Source: Lunularia cruciata (lineage: Eukaryota > Streptophyta > Marchantiopsida > Lunulariales > Lunulariaceae). Taken from it: 64,000 bases of DNA. The stretch spans positions 59,684,552 to 59,748,551 of the forward strand of contig OX419756.1 in the NCBI GenBank assembly GCA_948567375.1. Direction: 5' to 3'. The translations under genes were made by a program, and so were the position numbers. The notes below the pieces were generated by a model, which was not told the origin of the DNA, ran no database searches, and saw nothing but the letters and a program-made list of their open reading frames with translations. Positions within the stretch are counted from its first letter, which is position 1; every line of letters begins with the position of its first letter. Of the stretch, positions 45,130-55,938 are shown piece after piece.

Positions 45130-46250
45130 CTAGGTTGCTTCATAGAGGGGGTAACCTTTCCATTGTACTGGATATTCCACCCACGGATGACGAGTACCAC
45201 GCATGCGCTTTTGGAGAATCCGCACCACTTCATATTCCTCTGTGCCATCAATGAGTGTCGGACAAGGTCAAATGTCTTGTGTGGGATGACCTTGGCCTAA
45301 TTGAGGAGCATATCTGCGTAGTAGGGAGACATGGAACACTAGATGGATCTTCATGTGTGGTGGTAGCTCAAGGTGATAGGCCACAACATCGATGCGACAA
45401 AGAATCAAGAAAGGCCCAATAAAACGAGGTCTGAGTTTACAAGGTCCAACTAATGTGAGGTTGGTTGTCGATAGCCACACTTGATCCCCAACATTGAATT
45501 CCATGTGCCTACGGGGTGCATCAGCATATTGCTTCTATTGATTCTGCACAATCTATAACCTGTGCTTGGCGCTCTCCACACCTTGTTGGATTCTAGAAAC
45601 AAGTGTGTTGATTGCATCGACCTTGGTAGTCACTGGACGGATCCTCATCAAGCTAGAAGGTGTGAAGGGATGCTCACCATACATGAGGAAGAACGGAGTG
45701 ACCTGGGTGGATGCATTCACTAAATTGTTGTAAGTGAATTCCACCAATGGGAGTAGGGTGTCCCACCTCTCTTGCTCTTCTAAGGTGAAGCCGCGTAACA
45801 TGTCTTCAATTGTGCAATTAGCCCCCTCTGTTTGGCCATCTATTTGTGGGTGGTAAACTATGGACATGGCCAACTTGGTTTTGAAGAAACCAAAGAGTGT
45901 TTGCCAAAAAAAACTAGTGAATTGGGTGCCTCTATTGGTGATGAATACTCTAGACAAGCCATGGTGAGCAAAGACTGCATCTAAGTATAATTGAGCTAGT
46001 TGTGGAGCCGTCACCTCCTTGGTGGTAGGGCATACATGAATCATTTTGCTGAGTCGGTCCACAAAGACCATGATGGAGTCAAACCCTGAGGTGGTCTTGG
46101 GTAATTCACAAACTAGATCCATACTCACTTGTTCCCAACGTTAGGTAGGAGTGGGGAGAGGTTGAAGGAGCCCTACAGGAGCTGGATTAGAAGCTTTGTT
46201 CTGTTGACACAATAGGCAGCTCCACACGTAGTCCATCACGTCGTTGCTCA
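45130..46250 (-). pseudogene. Integrase and chromodomain of element B
   Basis: Core on the minus strand: SMDLVCELPKT with the first Asp (about 46125), FITNRGTQFTSFFW where the second catalytic Asp is Asn (about 45940), and HPQIDGQTEGAN with the Glu kept (about 45835). YNNLVNAST, the RFIGPFLIL module and FHVSLLRRYAP (45504-45268) follow. Then a chromodomain EEYEVVRILQKRMRG ... VQWKGYPLYEAT (about 45245-45130), whose Trp is replaced by TAG. The segment 46128-45553 is open over 191 residues. Confidence 0.8.
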
Positions 46251-47018
46251 TCTTGGGTCAATAGTATGGCGCTTGACTGCATCTAAGGTCTTGTCCACTC
46301 TGACATGAGCTACAATGGCCGAATCATGACATTCCGCTTGAATGGTGGTGCATAATTTTGGGACATTTGGGATCCATAATCTGCCATCCCAAAAGGTGTG
46401 TCCTTGGGTGCTAGTGGCACCTTTGGATGATTGTGCTTCTACAATTTGCGGATCAGTTTTTGTAGCAGCCAAAATCTCTAGCCAAAATTCAGGGTTAATC
46501 TTAACCTCTACCACCAAGTTGTTTGCCATTGGCATACGGGTGAATGCATCTACAAGTTGCTTCTTACCTTCGACATAGGTAATTGTCATGTTGAAGCATT
46601 GTCACCACTCTGCCCACCAAATTTGGCGACGAGATAGATCCTTCTACGTCTTGAGGTAGACTAGAGGTTTGTGGTCTATCTCTACTACAAATGCCTTCTT
46701 GCCCAGATAGTGCTTCCAATGCTTGGTTGCTAGAACGATGGCCATCTCTTCTCATTCTGTGGTGTGGTAGTTGCACTCTGCCGATAACAACTTTCAAGAG
46801 AAATATGCAATTGGATGCCATCCGTCATGCCATTGTTGTTGTAGGACTGCTCCTATTGCTATGCCTGATGCAACTATAACCAACTTGATTAGACGTTTTG
46901 GGTCATACCACTTCAAGATTGGTGCATGTAGCAAGGCGGCCTTCAATTCTTGAAAGGCCAACTCTTGTGCAATTCCCCATGTCCACTTCTTCCCCTTGCC
47001 AAGTAGTGCCGTTAAAGG
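46251..47018 (-). pseudogene. RNase H and integrase zinc region of element B
   Basis: Minus direction: VASGIAIGAVLQQQ (about 46870, catalytic-Asp block degraded), SAECNYHT (about 46790), HKPLVYL (about 46670), then MTITYVEGKKQLVDAFTRMP (46589 down) and the integrase zinc-region His block CHDSAIVAHVRVDKTL (about 46330). Several TAG and TGA codons. Confidence 0.7.
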
Positions 47019-47967
47019 CTATGCAACCTTGGAGAAGTCCTTGACAAATCTACGATAGAATCTCGTCAACCCCAAGAAGCTCTTAAGTTGAGTCTGATCT
47101 TCTAGGGCACTCCATTTTTGAATGACCTCTATTTTATCTGTCAATACTTGAATGCCCTCTGCACTTACTCTATGCCCCAAGTAGTCTACTTCAGACTTGC
47201 CAAACTCACACTTTGAGATTTTGGTGTACAATTGATTTTGTCTTAGAATCCAGAGGACCTCTTGTAGATGTTGTTTGTGTTCTGTCATCGTGCTACTATA
47301 TACTAAGATATCATCCAAGAAGATGATAATAGACTTGTCTAAGTATGGACAAAATATATCATTCATTAGACTCATGAAAGTAGCAGGTGCATTGGTGGGG
47401 CCAAAAGGCATCACAAGATACTCAAAGTGGCCATACTTGGTTCAAAAGGCAGTTTTGTACACATCCTCCTCTGCAATTCAGATTTGATTGTAACCGCTCT
47501 GCAAGTCTAGTTTGGTGAAGTATCTTGCTCCATGGAGTTGATCAAACATGTCATCCATGCAAGGTAAGGGGTATTTGTTCTTCACTGTTTGCTGATTGAG
47601 ACCCCGATAGTCAATGCATATGCGCATTGTACTATCCTTCTTCTCACAAACAAGACAAGGGCCCCATATGGTAATACGCTAGGTTGGATGAACCCTTTCT
47701 GTAGCATCTACTCAATTTGAGTCATACACTCCTCCAACTCATGAGGTGATAGGCGATATGGGGCCTTACAAGGAGGTGGCTTCCCTAGAAGTGTCTCAAT
47801 TTCGTGATCTACTCGCCTTTTTGGTGGTAATCTTGAGGGTAGATCATCGGGAAAGACATCTTGAAACTCATCCACCACATCCTTCAATTTCTCAAGAATT
47901 TTTCCATTGAGTTGTGCACTCTGGACTTCTCTTATTAGACCCATAAAACATCTATCGGTCTTATAGA
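47019..47967 (-). pseudogene. Reverse transcriptase of element B
   Basis: Minus direction: FQDVFPDDLPSRLPPKR (about 47860), YRLSPHELEE (about 47740), then broken text with an RT GYNQI-type block. An open segment follows, [13 protein letters not shown] (47414) ... [15 protein letters not shown] (active site FLDD, about 47315), [18 protein letters not shown] and [17 protein letters not shown] (47060). The upstream end is cut by D2. The annotated start in this frame includes a few bases of D2, so the real protein would have continued upstream. Confidence 0.8.
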
Positions 47968-49740
47968 TGTCATGCCATTTGTAGTGCCACATCTAGATGC
48001 TCGGACACAGGAGTTCCAGTGATAATAGTTAGAGTTATTTCAGTAGTTTCTCAGAGAATACTTTTCGACGGTTAGATTTCATGTTTGGGGTATTGACTTC
48101 ACGGTGGGGCCCACCGTTACTTTGCACCGTTTGCACCGTTGAGTCTGCTGTCAGTGGGACCATTAGGGTTTCCGAGCTAGCTCGAGTCCAGGGGGGTATA
48201 GTTTCGAAGTGAGCTCCAGAGAGCTCACTTCTTTGATGTTGAGCCTTTGAGTTCCTGGCTATGGTGGACAGAGGCCGGTGAGCGTCACCTGGATTCTCTA
48301 TGCTTGAGTGGGTGTGGCTTGACTATAATCAGTGCCCAGTTGTTGGCAGTTTATAGAGTGACAGATCAAGTACTGATCTGAGTTGAGTTGAGTTGAGTTG
48401 AGTTGAGTTGAGAGTGATAAGCAATCTGATTACATCAGAGAAGTGAGGCCAGGGGGAAATTGGGTGCAGGAACTTTGAGTGTTGGTGGTATCTCCAAGCT
48501 CGGTGGATCGTTGGTAGCTCAATTCAAGTTCAATATTTCCCTAGTGTGCAAAAACTTGTTCACTTGATGCAGATTTGGCAGTTAGGCGGATGGTGTGCGG
48601 AAGCGCTGGCCAAATTTTGAGCAAAGAAGGAGCAAATTATGAGCAGTGGTTGTGATTTTGAGCTCAAGAGGTGAAGGCAAGACCAATTTGCCGCGAGTTG
48701 GGCTTAGAAAGTCAAATTGAAGGGAGTTGGGAAGCTCTTCTCATGAATTTGTGATTTGGAAAAACCCGTGTTGTCAATTTGGCTTGAGTGGAAAGTTAGC
48801 GGGGGATATGGCGGACATCCAACTTTAGGGTTTACGTCAGATTTTGGCCAGATTTGGAGGAGCTCTTGCTGTTTGGCCAAATTTGGAGGAGTTTCATTAC
48901 GTCAGATTTTGGCCAAATTTGGAGGAGTTCTTGCTGTTTGGCCAATTTTGGAGGAGGTTCAAAGTGGCAACAAGAAAGGCCTCATTTGGCTGAATTTTGG
49001 CATTTAGAGGCATAAGGCTGTGGGCTACGAAGGCCTAGAAGGGCCAGCAAGCCAACTTGCTGGCGTGAGACTAGCTACTTTAGAGTAGATCTTGGTCATT
49101 GGTTGGCAAAATCTACCTTTCTTGCTAGATTGTGCGCAAGAGGGTTTGACCCCTAGATCTTTTGTTCCTAGACTGGTGCCCTAGCCAACTAGTCCACCCT
49201 CACTTGTTGTCCTAGTGACTGTGCCACTATTATCTATACACATGTAGCTTTGGCTAGGAGAGGCAGTTTGATCCTATTCTTGGTGATCCTGATAGCTTAG
49301 GACTTAGATACAAACTTCTCTTATGTCAAATGCCAAATGGTGGCAGAGTCAGTCACGCGTTTTGTTATGAGATGGAGGGTTTTCATTTAGATTTCTTGTG
49401 ATTGGATCCCCTCCATTCTCTACTTCTTGTTTGTGCACCACGTTTGTGTGAGATGCCCTGACTTTTGAGCGTTGGTGCTCTAGTGTGCTCTCGATGGTGA
49501 GGCTGGAGTGATGACCAGTTAGACTACCTTTGTTTCTCTCCGGTGAGGTAAGAAGTGATGACTTACAGATTGTGAGAGTGCGTGTTATGATGGCTGTTGG
49601 AGTGGAGCCTCAAGATGTATAGTTATCTTGGTTAGAGTTACATTAGTGGGTGGTGCTTAGTTGGTACTGACACGTGGTAGTGTTCGCACTTGGTGGGGCA
49701 CTTGCGGTTGCAGTTGGTGGTTCGGGTTTGCTGTTGTGGT
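47968..49740 (+). repeat. 5' LTR and leader of D2
   Basis: Colinear with 13375-15060 in D1. Two differences stand out: a GAGTT pentamer array of about seven units at 48380-48413 (three or four in D1) and a 65-bp tandem duplication at 48834-48963. The LTR/leader border is not resolved. Confidence 0.6.
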
Positions 49741-51400
49741 TACTTTGTCACGACAGAGTTCTTTGGAGATTCCAGAGGAGTTAGCCCTGTAGTACATAGT
49801 GGGTTTACTCGGAGTGGTGCTTGGTATCAGCCTGTATCTCAGGTCCCAGTGAGGGAGGAGATTGACTTTGAGTTGGAGTTCGACACAAGAGCTGATTCAG
49901 TTGAGAGTGCACTTGGTGTGTCCGCATTGTTGTTGTGGGACATGGACGAGATTTATGGGGCCTCTAAAGGCCCTAGGCATTACTCTGGTTTAGTGGGTAC
50001 CATTAAGTTGGATGACTTCATCCAGGAGTTTGATAGTTGGTGTGATCTGCAATAGATGCTGAACCTGACTTTGTTCACACCCTTCATGGCATGGAAGAGG
50101 TTGTTTCAGTATCTGGAGGGTCCACCAATGGATGACTACCATGAGTTCAGGAGAGCTCATTTGGAGGAGATTGAGTTATGGAGACAATATTGGTCTCCAC
50201 ACTATGTCTCCATCACTTCAAGCTTGGTGGCGAGGAGTAGATCGGCTGTACCTACGAGTTCTAGCTCGAGTAGTGTGGGTGGAGCTAGTGGAGGTGCACT
50301 AGCTGGAGATAGTGCTACTACGAGTGGAGGTACCGCTGCAAGAGGTGGTGTGGTACCAGGGTTTAACCCCATGGTGGAGTTCTTCCTATGTTTGAGGCAA
50401 AACTACCAAGGAGTGCGGATTGACAAGCTGAGGAGCTTGCAGGAGTTCTAGCGGAAGGTTGGAGAGAGCCTACATGAGGCATACACTCGCATGAGGTGGC
50501 TGATCAGTTTCACTCAGGGAGTTACTGAGGCCCAGGTTGTCCAATTTTGGTATGGGATATTGGACAGGGAGTTGCGATGTAGAGTTCGTGATGCTACGTT
50601 GTTGTAGGCTACTTCGCCCACTTTGGTAGTAGTCTTTGGTTTGGCTGAGCGTATTGAGCTCAATATGGTGGAGGAGAGAGTGGTGACATCTAGATTTTGG
50701 TAGGGAGACCTCATCTACGGCTATGATTTCTTCTAGAGTGCAGTAGAGTGCACCACGCCCAGTTGGTTTTCAAGGATAGGGTGGACAGCCCAGATCCTAT
50801 GGAGCGAGTGGAGGGCCTAGTGGAGTTAGATCCTTAAACCCTCATTTTTGGGTCAACAGTAGCCAATGAGTGGTGGTGTTGCTTGTTGGACTTGTGGTGG
50901 ACCTCACCATCGGAGAGAGTGTACTCAGGGCAGTGGACTTGATACCTTGGGTGCATCACCACCAGCACAAAGGCAATGCGAGCACTGCCACAAATTTGGT
51001 CACACTAGTGATCGGTGTTTTGACCTACACCCGGAGTTACAAAGTGGTAGGGCTGCTATGGTAGGTAGTAGAGGAGCTCCAATTCATGGAGGATGAAGTG
51101 GTGGTAGAGGATCTACACCTAGTAGGAGTGCAGTACCTGCCCTTACTTCTGACATAGCTATGGCTACTCGGATTGAGCAGTTGGAGTAGAGATTGGCTAG
51201 TATGGCTATTGCTCAGAGGAGATCAGATTTGGGTGCTGAGGCTTCCACCTCATATGCTGGTGATAGAGATGCTTTGGACTTCATGTGCAGAGTAGCACAG
51301 GTGGATGCATCTGCAACAGTGACTAGGAGTGCAATACGTGCTCCAGAGCCTAGAGGAGCATCAGTGGAGTTGGACCCACTGAGAGGAGAGGTTGGGAGAT
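49690..51400 (+). pseudogene. Gag of D2
   Basis: Blocks in order: EEIDFELEFDTRADSVES, LLWDMDEIYGASKGPR and DDFIQEFDSWCDLQ, closed by TAG (50053-50055). Next MLNLTLFTPFMAWKRLF, ELWRQYWSPHYV, a Ser/Gly-rich linker, VEFFLCLRQNYQGVRIDKL (to 50451) and ESLHEAYTRMRWLISFTQGV. A stop follows at LL-TAG (50605-50607). Zinc knuckles are CWTCGGPHHRREC (50884-50922, one residue shorter before His than the classic CX2CX4HX4C) and CEHCHKFGHTSDRC (50977-51018, classic). Gag would form the virus-like particle and bind RNA. Confidence 0.8.
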
Positions 51401-51453
51401 AGGTTAGACTTCCCCAGTCTTTCACACTATCTGAGGCATTACAGACAACATCC

Positions 51454-52100
51454 ATGGTTCCTAGACGTCCCAGTGCAGGTGTGGTAGGTGGTGATGGAGT
51501 ACATGATGGACTACCTGCTAGTCAACCACCTACTACTACACAGACTGAGTCTAGCATGATGTTGGGGGCGGATCAGCTGATTATGCGGCGTCCTATGTTT
51601 TTGGCCAATGATATGTTTACATTGGGAGTTGACCCAACCCCAGTATTCTGGTTGGCTGCCACATTGTGTGAGAGTAGGGATGGTGGAGTTCCTACTACTA
51701 GAGCAGAGGTGGTTGGTTGTGGAGCCGACTTGGTTGAGAAGCATGGGATCCGTTCAGCAACCAGTGGTTTATGGCAGGCAGTAGCGGCTAGGCCGGAGGA
51801 GTTGCGAGCTAGACCGGCCTTTGAGAGAGCACGGTTTACACCTGGTGTTGTCTTATTGGATAACTAGAGGGGGTTTTTTTGTTTGGTGGGACCTTTAGGG
51901 AAGGTCTATACACCACAAAGAGTCTTGTTAGACTCTGGTGCGTAGCCCCTTATGTTGGGGAAGTCTATAGTTGCCGGTCTAGAGTTATGGAAGACCGATG
52001 TGGAGAGGTGTCCATTCCAGATCCGGACATCGCTAGGTGGTGGTTCGACACAATACATCACAGGTAGAGAGCTTGTTGTCTAGGTTTAGCTTGGTCATCC
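51454..52100 (+). pseudogene. Protease region of D2
   Basis: The linker MLGADQLIMRRPMFLANDMF (about 51560) and TPVFWLAATLCESR lead to the retropepsin site RVLLDSGA (Asp codon 51931-51933, Asp-Ser-Gly intact), then a stop for Gln and PLMLGKS, GLEL-KTDVER. The protein would have cleaved the polyprotein. It is placed directly before the methyltransferase module. Confidence 0.7.
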
Positions 52101-52370
52101 AGCTGATAGCTCGATGGTGAGAGCTCAGGCTATTGCGACGATAGCTGAGTTATCTGATGTGCTAGTTGGGGGAGCAGTGTTATACCCCATGAGTTTCAGC
52201 ATTGACTATTGGGAGGAGACAACCTCTTATAGACCTGGTTGGCAGTCTAGTGAGGGATGGGTATGTTGCCTACCAGTACGCTTTAGCAGTGGCAGTCTTG
52301 GCTCACTACAGTCCAGGACCATGGTGCATCAGTTTTAGCTTTCAGTGGTGTAGTTACGTGGCCTGGTGAA

Positions 52371-53600
52371 TTGTTGGAGGGGAACGCCCATGCAGAGGAT
52401 ACTCTAGTACCAGAGGAGATCACTCGGCTTTGGAGTACGAGTGGGATTGTTCCATCCACCTTGGATGTTCCATTGTGGAGTTCCGAGGAGGCATTGCAGC
52501 AACATGCAGATCAATTGGTGCAGCATGCTTGGAGTGGAGCCTTTGTACTATCAGGAGATGAGTGTGAGGATGAGCCTCTAGAGGCGATTGCTTTGACCCC
52601 TCTAGATACTACACTCATTGCTTGGCAATATCTAGTAGAGGGGATATGCCTATTGGAGTTGTTTGGTGGGATCAACACCGGACTTGCTGCGGTGTTATAG
52701 GCGGGTATCCAAGTACAGAGGTACTTGTATGTAGAGAGGGATGAGACTGCTAGGCGAGTCTCTCTACATCATGTGGCACACTTGGCCTATCGGTATCCGG
52801 AGTTATTACCAATGTCAGCAATTAGAGGTTACCAGAAGGCCCTACAAGGAGACATTTCCTTACTGAGGGCGCATGACCTAGAGAGACATGGGCCTATTCA
52901 CTTGGTGATTTCTGGATGGCCATGTTAGAGACATACACGTGCTGGTAGAGGATTGGGTCTTCAGGATCCTTGTTCTGGTGTGTTTTGGGAGATGTTACGG
53001 ATACTACGACATCTCGAGGTTCATCAGTCCATTTCTCCAGCTTACCTTTTGGAGAACGTTCCTTTGATGGGTGATTCTTGCACCAGAGTGGTGGCGAGTA
53101 CACATTAGGTCCATTCTTGGATGGGACCTGCTGTATTGTTAGATGCAACCAGAGTGGGATCACGGGCTCATTGTTTTCGTCTTTGGTGGATGAACCTCTT
53201 ACCCAAAGAGATTCTACAGCGCGCTTATGATGGGATTCAGCGACTTTACCACATCCTTGTTGATGATATCTTGGATGTTGGGCGTCAGTCTCAGACAGTG
53301 GTAGTGGCTGATAGGTCACCTATTGCAGTGGTGAACCTAGTTGGACAACCTAGAGCTGCATTTCCCACACTCATGAGTTTCCCAGGCTCTCATGCTTTTT
53401 GAGAGGGAGGACCTGGACTTGTTTGGGACTCACAGTTACAACAATTGGTGGAGCCCAACGCTGATGAGAGAGAGCAGGCGATGGGTTTTCGCACCGGTAT
53501 TACCATTGTTCCAGCAGTGTCAAAGGCATCCAGGCATCAAGTGTTAGGTCAAGCTATGGACTTGAACTGTTTGACCTAGATTGTGAGCCTTGGCTTGGCA
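52371..53600 (+). pseudogene. C5-cytosine DNA methyltransferase domain inside D2 pol
   Basis: The motif order is that of C5-MTases. Motif I: GICLLELFGGINTGLAAVL (52641-52697, SAM-binding loop). Motif II-like: QRYLYVERDETARR (52719 on). Motif III-like: DISLLRAHDLE. Motif IV: IHLVISGWPC (catalytic Cys codon 52923-52925), then TAG (52926-52928), RHTRAGRGLGLQDPCSGVFW. Motif VI: YLLENVPLMG (53042-53071). Motif VIII: VGSRAHCFRLWWMNLLP (about 53154-53205). Motif IX/X: ADEREQAMGFRTG and SRHQVLGQAMDLN (about 53464-53565). Spacing between the Pro-Cys and Glu-Asn-Val motifs and the GxxTGL form of motif I are closest to the DNMT3/DRM type, in my judgement. It would transfer methyl groups from SAM to cytosine. 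Five or more stops make this copy inactive. Confidence 0.85.
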
Positions 53601-54161
53601 GAGCAACGTAGGATGCGCTTGATAGGCATCACCACTCGGACACTTGTGAGCCATATGCCTATCGAGACAATTCAGGCACATGCGGGGGGCGATGGACCGA
53701 GTGGACATGGTATTCTTGGGACACATCCAGTAGCTACTAGGGAGAGTGGTCTACTTGGAGTCCATCTAGGTGAGCATGGGCTACTTGGATTACACCCTTG
53801 GTCCACATGGGATGCAACTAGAGGACGTGTGGAGCTTGTAGCCAAAGTGGAGGGAGTTTTTCACACAGAGGTTGGGACCTCTAGTGGTCGGGAGCATGAC
53901 ACTATTGCTCCCAAGAGCCCAATATAGCAATCAGTCACTACGTCTTCTACTCCTACTACAGTTACAGAGGATACTTGGGAGCCAAATCTTGGACCTAAGC
54001 TTATTGGAGAGGAAAGATGGAGGGTTTGGAGGTTCTTGAGGAGTCACACAAGTTGTTTTGCCTTCAGTATGAAGGATTTGGGTGCTTTGAAAGGACATGG
54101 TATACAGATTGAGTTGACTAGCGACACACTAGTTTTCCAACGTCCTTATTGATATAGTGAT
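53583..54161 (+). pseudogene. Methyltransferase-RT linker of D2
   Basis: Open segment SLGLAEQRRMRLIGITTRTLVS (53583-53927) with a Gly/His repeat HGILGTHPVATRESGLLGVH. A following segment has WEPNLGPKLIGEERW near 53970. No fold recognised. A comparable linker exists in D4. Confidence 0.5.
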
Positions 54162-54965
54162 ATGGAGAGGACATTGATTCAGAGCCAGAGTAGTGACCTT
54201 TTTGAGGTTGGTTTGGTGGAGATTTCAAATGGAGAGTATGCATCAGCGATAGTGATGCCAGCCAAGAAGGATATGCATGGAAACTATGCATATAGGCGGA
54301 TGTGTGGAGATTACCGTCAGATCAACCGACAGACCAAGGCTGATTGGTATGCCATGCCTACACCGGAGGAGATTTTTGATGCAATTGGGCATCCAAAGGT
54401 CTTCAATACTTTAGATCTTTGAGCGGGATATCATCAGTTGCCGATCAAGGAGAAGGATAAGTCCAAGACAACATTTTGGGCTATTGATTCTCACGGTAAG
54501 GATATGTTATATTAGTGGAAGTTCTTATTATTTGGGTTGAAGAACGCTCCTACTGAGTTCTAGAGGGTCATGGATAGGATCCTAGCTGGATTGGATTTTG
54601 CTTGGTGCTATATTGATGACATTTTGGTTTATAGCACTACTGTGGAGGAGCATGAGAGACAGTTGTTGGAGGTGTTTGAGAGGTTGAGATCTCATGGACT
54701 CAAATTACATCTTGGGAAGTGTAGGTTCTTCCACAAGCAGGTTGAGTATTTGGGTCACACTATCTACCCCGGAAGACTTGGTGTTCAACAGACCAAGGTG
54801 GAGGCTATTGCATGTATTCCTCGGCCTACAGATGTGAGCAAAGTACAAGCATTCCTTGGGTTGGAAAACTTCTATTGCCGCTATGTTAGAGGATTTAGTG
54901 CCATTGCCAAGGCCTTGACAAAGCTGACCAAGCTTACACAAGAGTGGTGTTGGGGAGATGAGTAG
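54162..54965 (+). pseudogene. Reverse transcriptase of D2
   Basis: Ty3/gypsy RT: VEISNGEYASAIVMPAKKD (about 54210), RRMCGDYRQINRQTKADWY, FDAIGHPKVFNTLDL, then TGA where Arg is expected and AGYHQLPI (54440). FGLKNAPTEF is followed by TAG (54562 on), then VMDRILAGLDFAWCYIDDILVYSTT, with the active site YIDD at 54609-54620. CRFFHKQVEYLGH and VQAFLGLENFYCRYVRGFS follow. The active-site residues survive; four stops do not allow a full product. Confidence 0.85.
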
Positions 54966-55420
54966 GAGAGAGCTTTTGTAGAGCTCAAGGAGAGGTTGAC
55001 ATCTGCTCCTATTTTGAGGAGACCGATCAGGGGACAACCATTTTAGGTTCACATTGATTGGAGTATGTTGGGGCTTGGAGCGGTGATCACCCAGCATGAT
55101 GATGAGATGATGAGAAGGAGTTTGTGGTGGCCTATGCTAGTCACTCCAACAATTCAGCAGAGGTGAAGTATAGTTCATATGAGGGAGAGTGCTTGGCAGC
55201 AGTTTGGGCAGTAGCACATTTTTGATGTTACCTATTTGGTAACCCCTTCACTCTCATCACTGATCATCAGCCGCTGAAGTGGTTAATGGAGTCCGACAAG
55301 CTTTCAGGGAAGCTTGCACGATGGGCTTTGATTTTATAGGAGTATGATTTCACGGTTGTTCACAGACCTGGAGTGGTGAACCATGATGCAGATGGGTTGA
55401 GTAGAAATCCATGTCCTAGC
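54966..55420 (+). pseudogene. RNase H of D2
   Basis: ERAFVELKERLTSAPILRRP, then HIDWSMLGLGAV (first acid), a one-base shift near 55105, YSSYEGECLAAVW (second acid, about 55170), FTLITDHQPLKWL (third acid, about 55258) and the closing DGLSRNP (55390). It would remove RNA from the RNA-DNA hybrid. Confidence 0.75.
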
Positions 55421-55938
55421 CAGCAGGATCAGACCGGAGCACGTTGGCATGGTGAGACAGATGAGGAGATGGTGCCAGGTTGGCATGCATCGGCCTTTCT
55501 ATGTATATTGGCAGAGGCTTTGGTGGTATCTCTCTTAGCGTATACAGGAGGAGTTATCGAGATTACAGATCTAGAGAGTGAAGATATTGGTATAGTTCAG
55601 CGAGACATTCATGATGATGTCTTAGTGATGGACTATCTTTGCACTGGTGTTGTGGGTGGCACAGTTGGGGCTGAGGAGAGAGACTGTGTTCTTCAGCAAG
55701 CCAGACGGTTCAGATTGGAGGGTAGACACCTTTTGCGTGTATGGGAGGATGGTAGAGTGCGAGTAGTACCACTTCCATCACAGAGACCACAGTTAGTCCG
55801 TCATGCTCATGAGGAGCTAGGACATTTTGGAGTAAAGCGTTCATATAGCTTACTCCAGAGTCATTATTGGTGGCGCAGTATGCAGATCGAGGTACAATAG
55901 TTTGTTGCTAGATGTGTGGTTTGTGACCGAGTTAGAGC
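55421..55938 (+). pseudogene. Integrase N-terminal part of D2
   Basis: After a linker, the zinc region shows HAHEELGHFGVKRSYSLLQSHYWW (55803 on) and CVVCDRVRA (55915 on), the His-His-Cys-Cys pattern. The frame is broken by element E at AGAGC (55934-55938). It continues at 63760. Confidence 0.8.

Larger units (their letters stand above)
44293..47967 (-). mobile_element. Ty3/gypsy chromovirus, family B, 3' part
   Basis: On the minus strand, RT, RNase H, integrase and chromodomain (47992-45130) are followed by a polypurine tract and a 740-bp 3' LTR (44293-45032). The 5' part (gag, protease, 5' LTR) is not in the window because element D2 is inserted at 47968. It may continue beyond the end of D2, outside this window. 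All coding parts carry stops. Confidence 0.85.

Noticed and set aside
49690-53600. TAG as a reassigned glutamine codon in family D
   Set aside because: Attractive because many TAGs stand at Gln positions, but CAG and TAG alternate between copies at the same sites, TGA and TAA stops occur as well, and the intact host gene uses TAG as its real stop. Deamination of methylated CAG explains it better.
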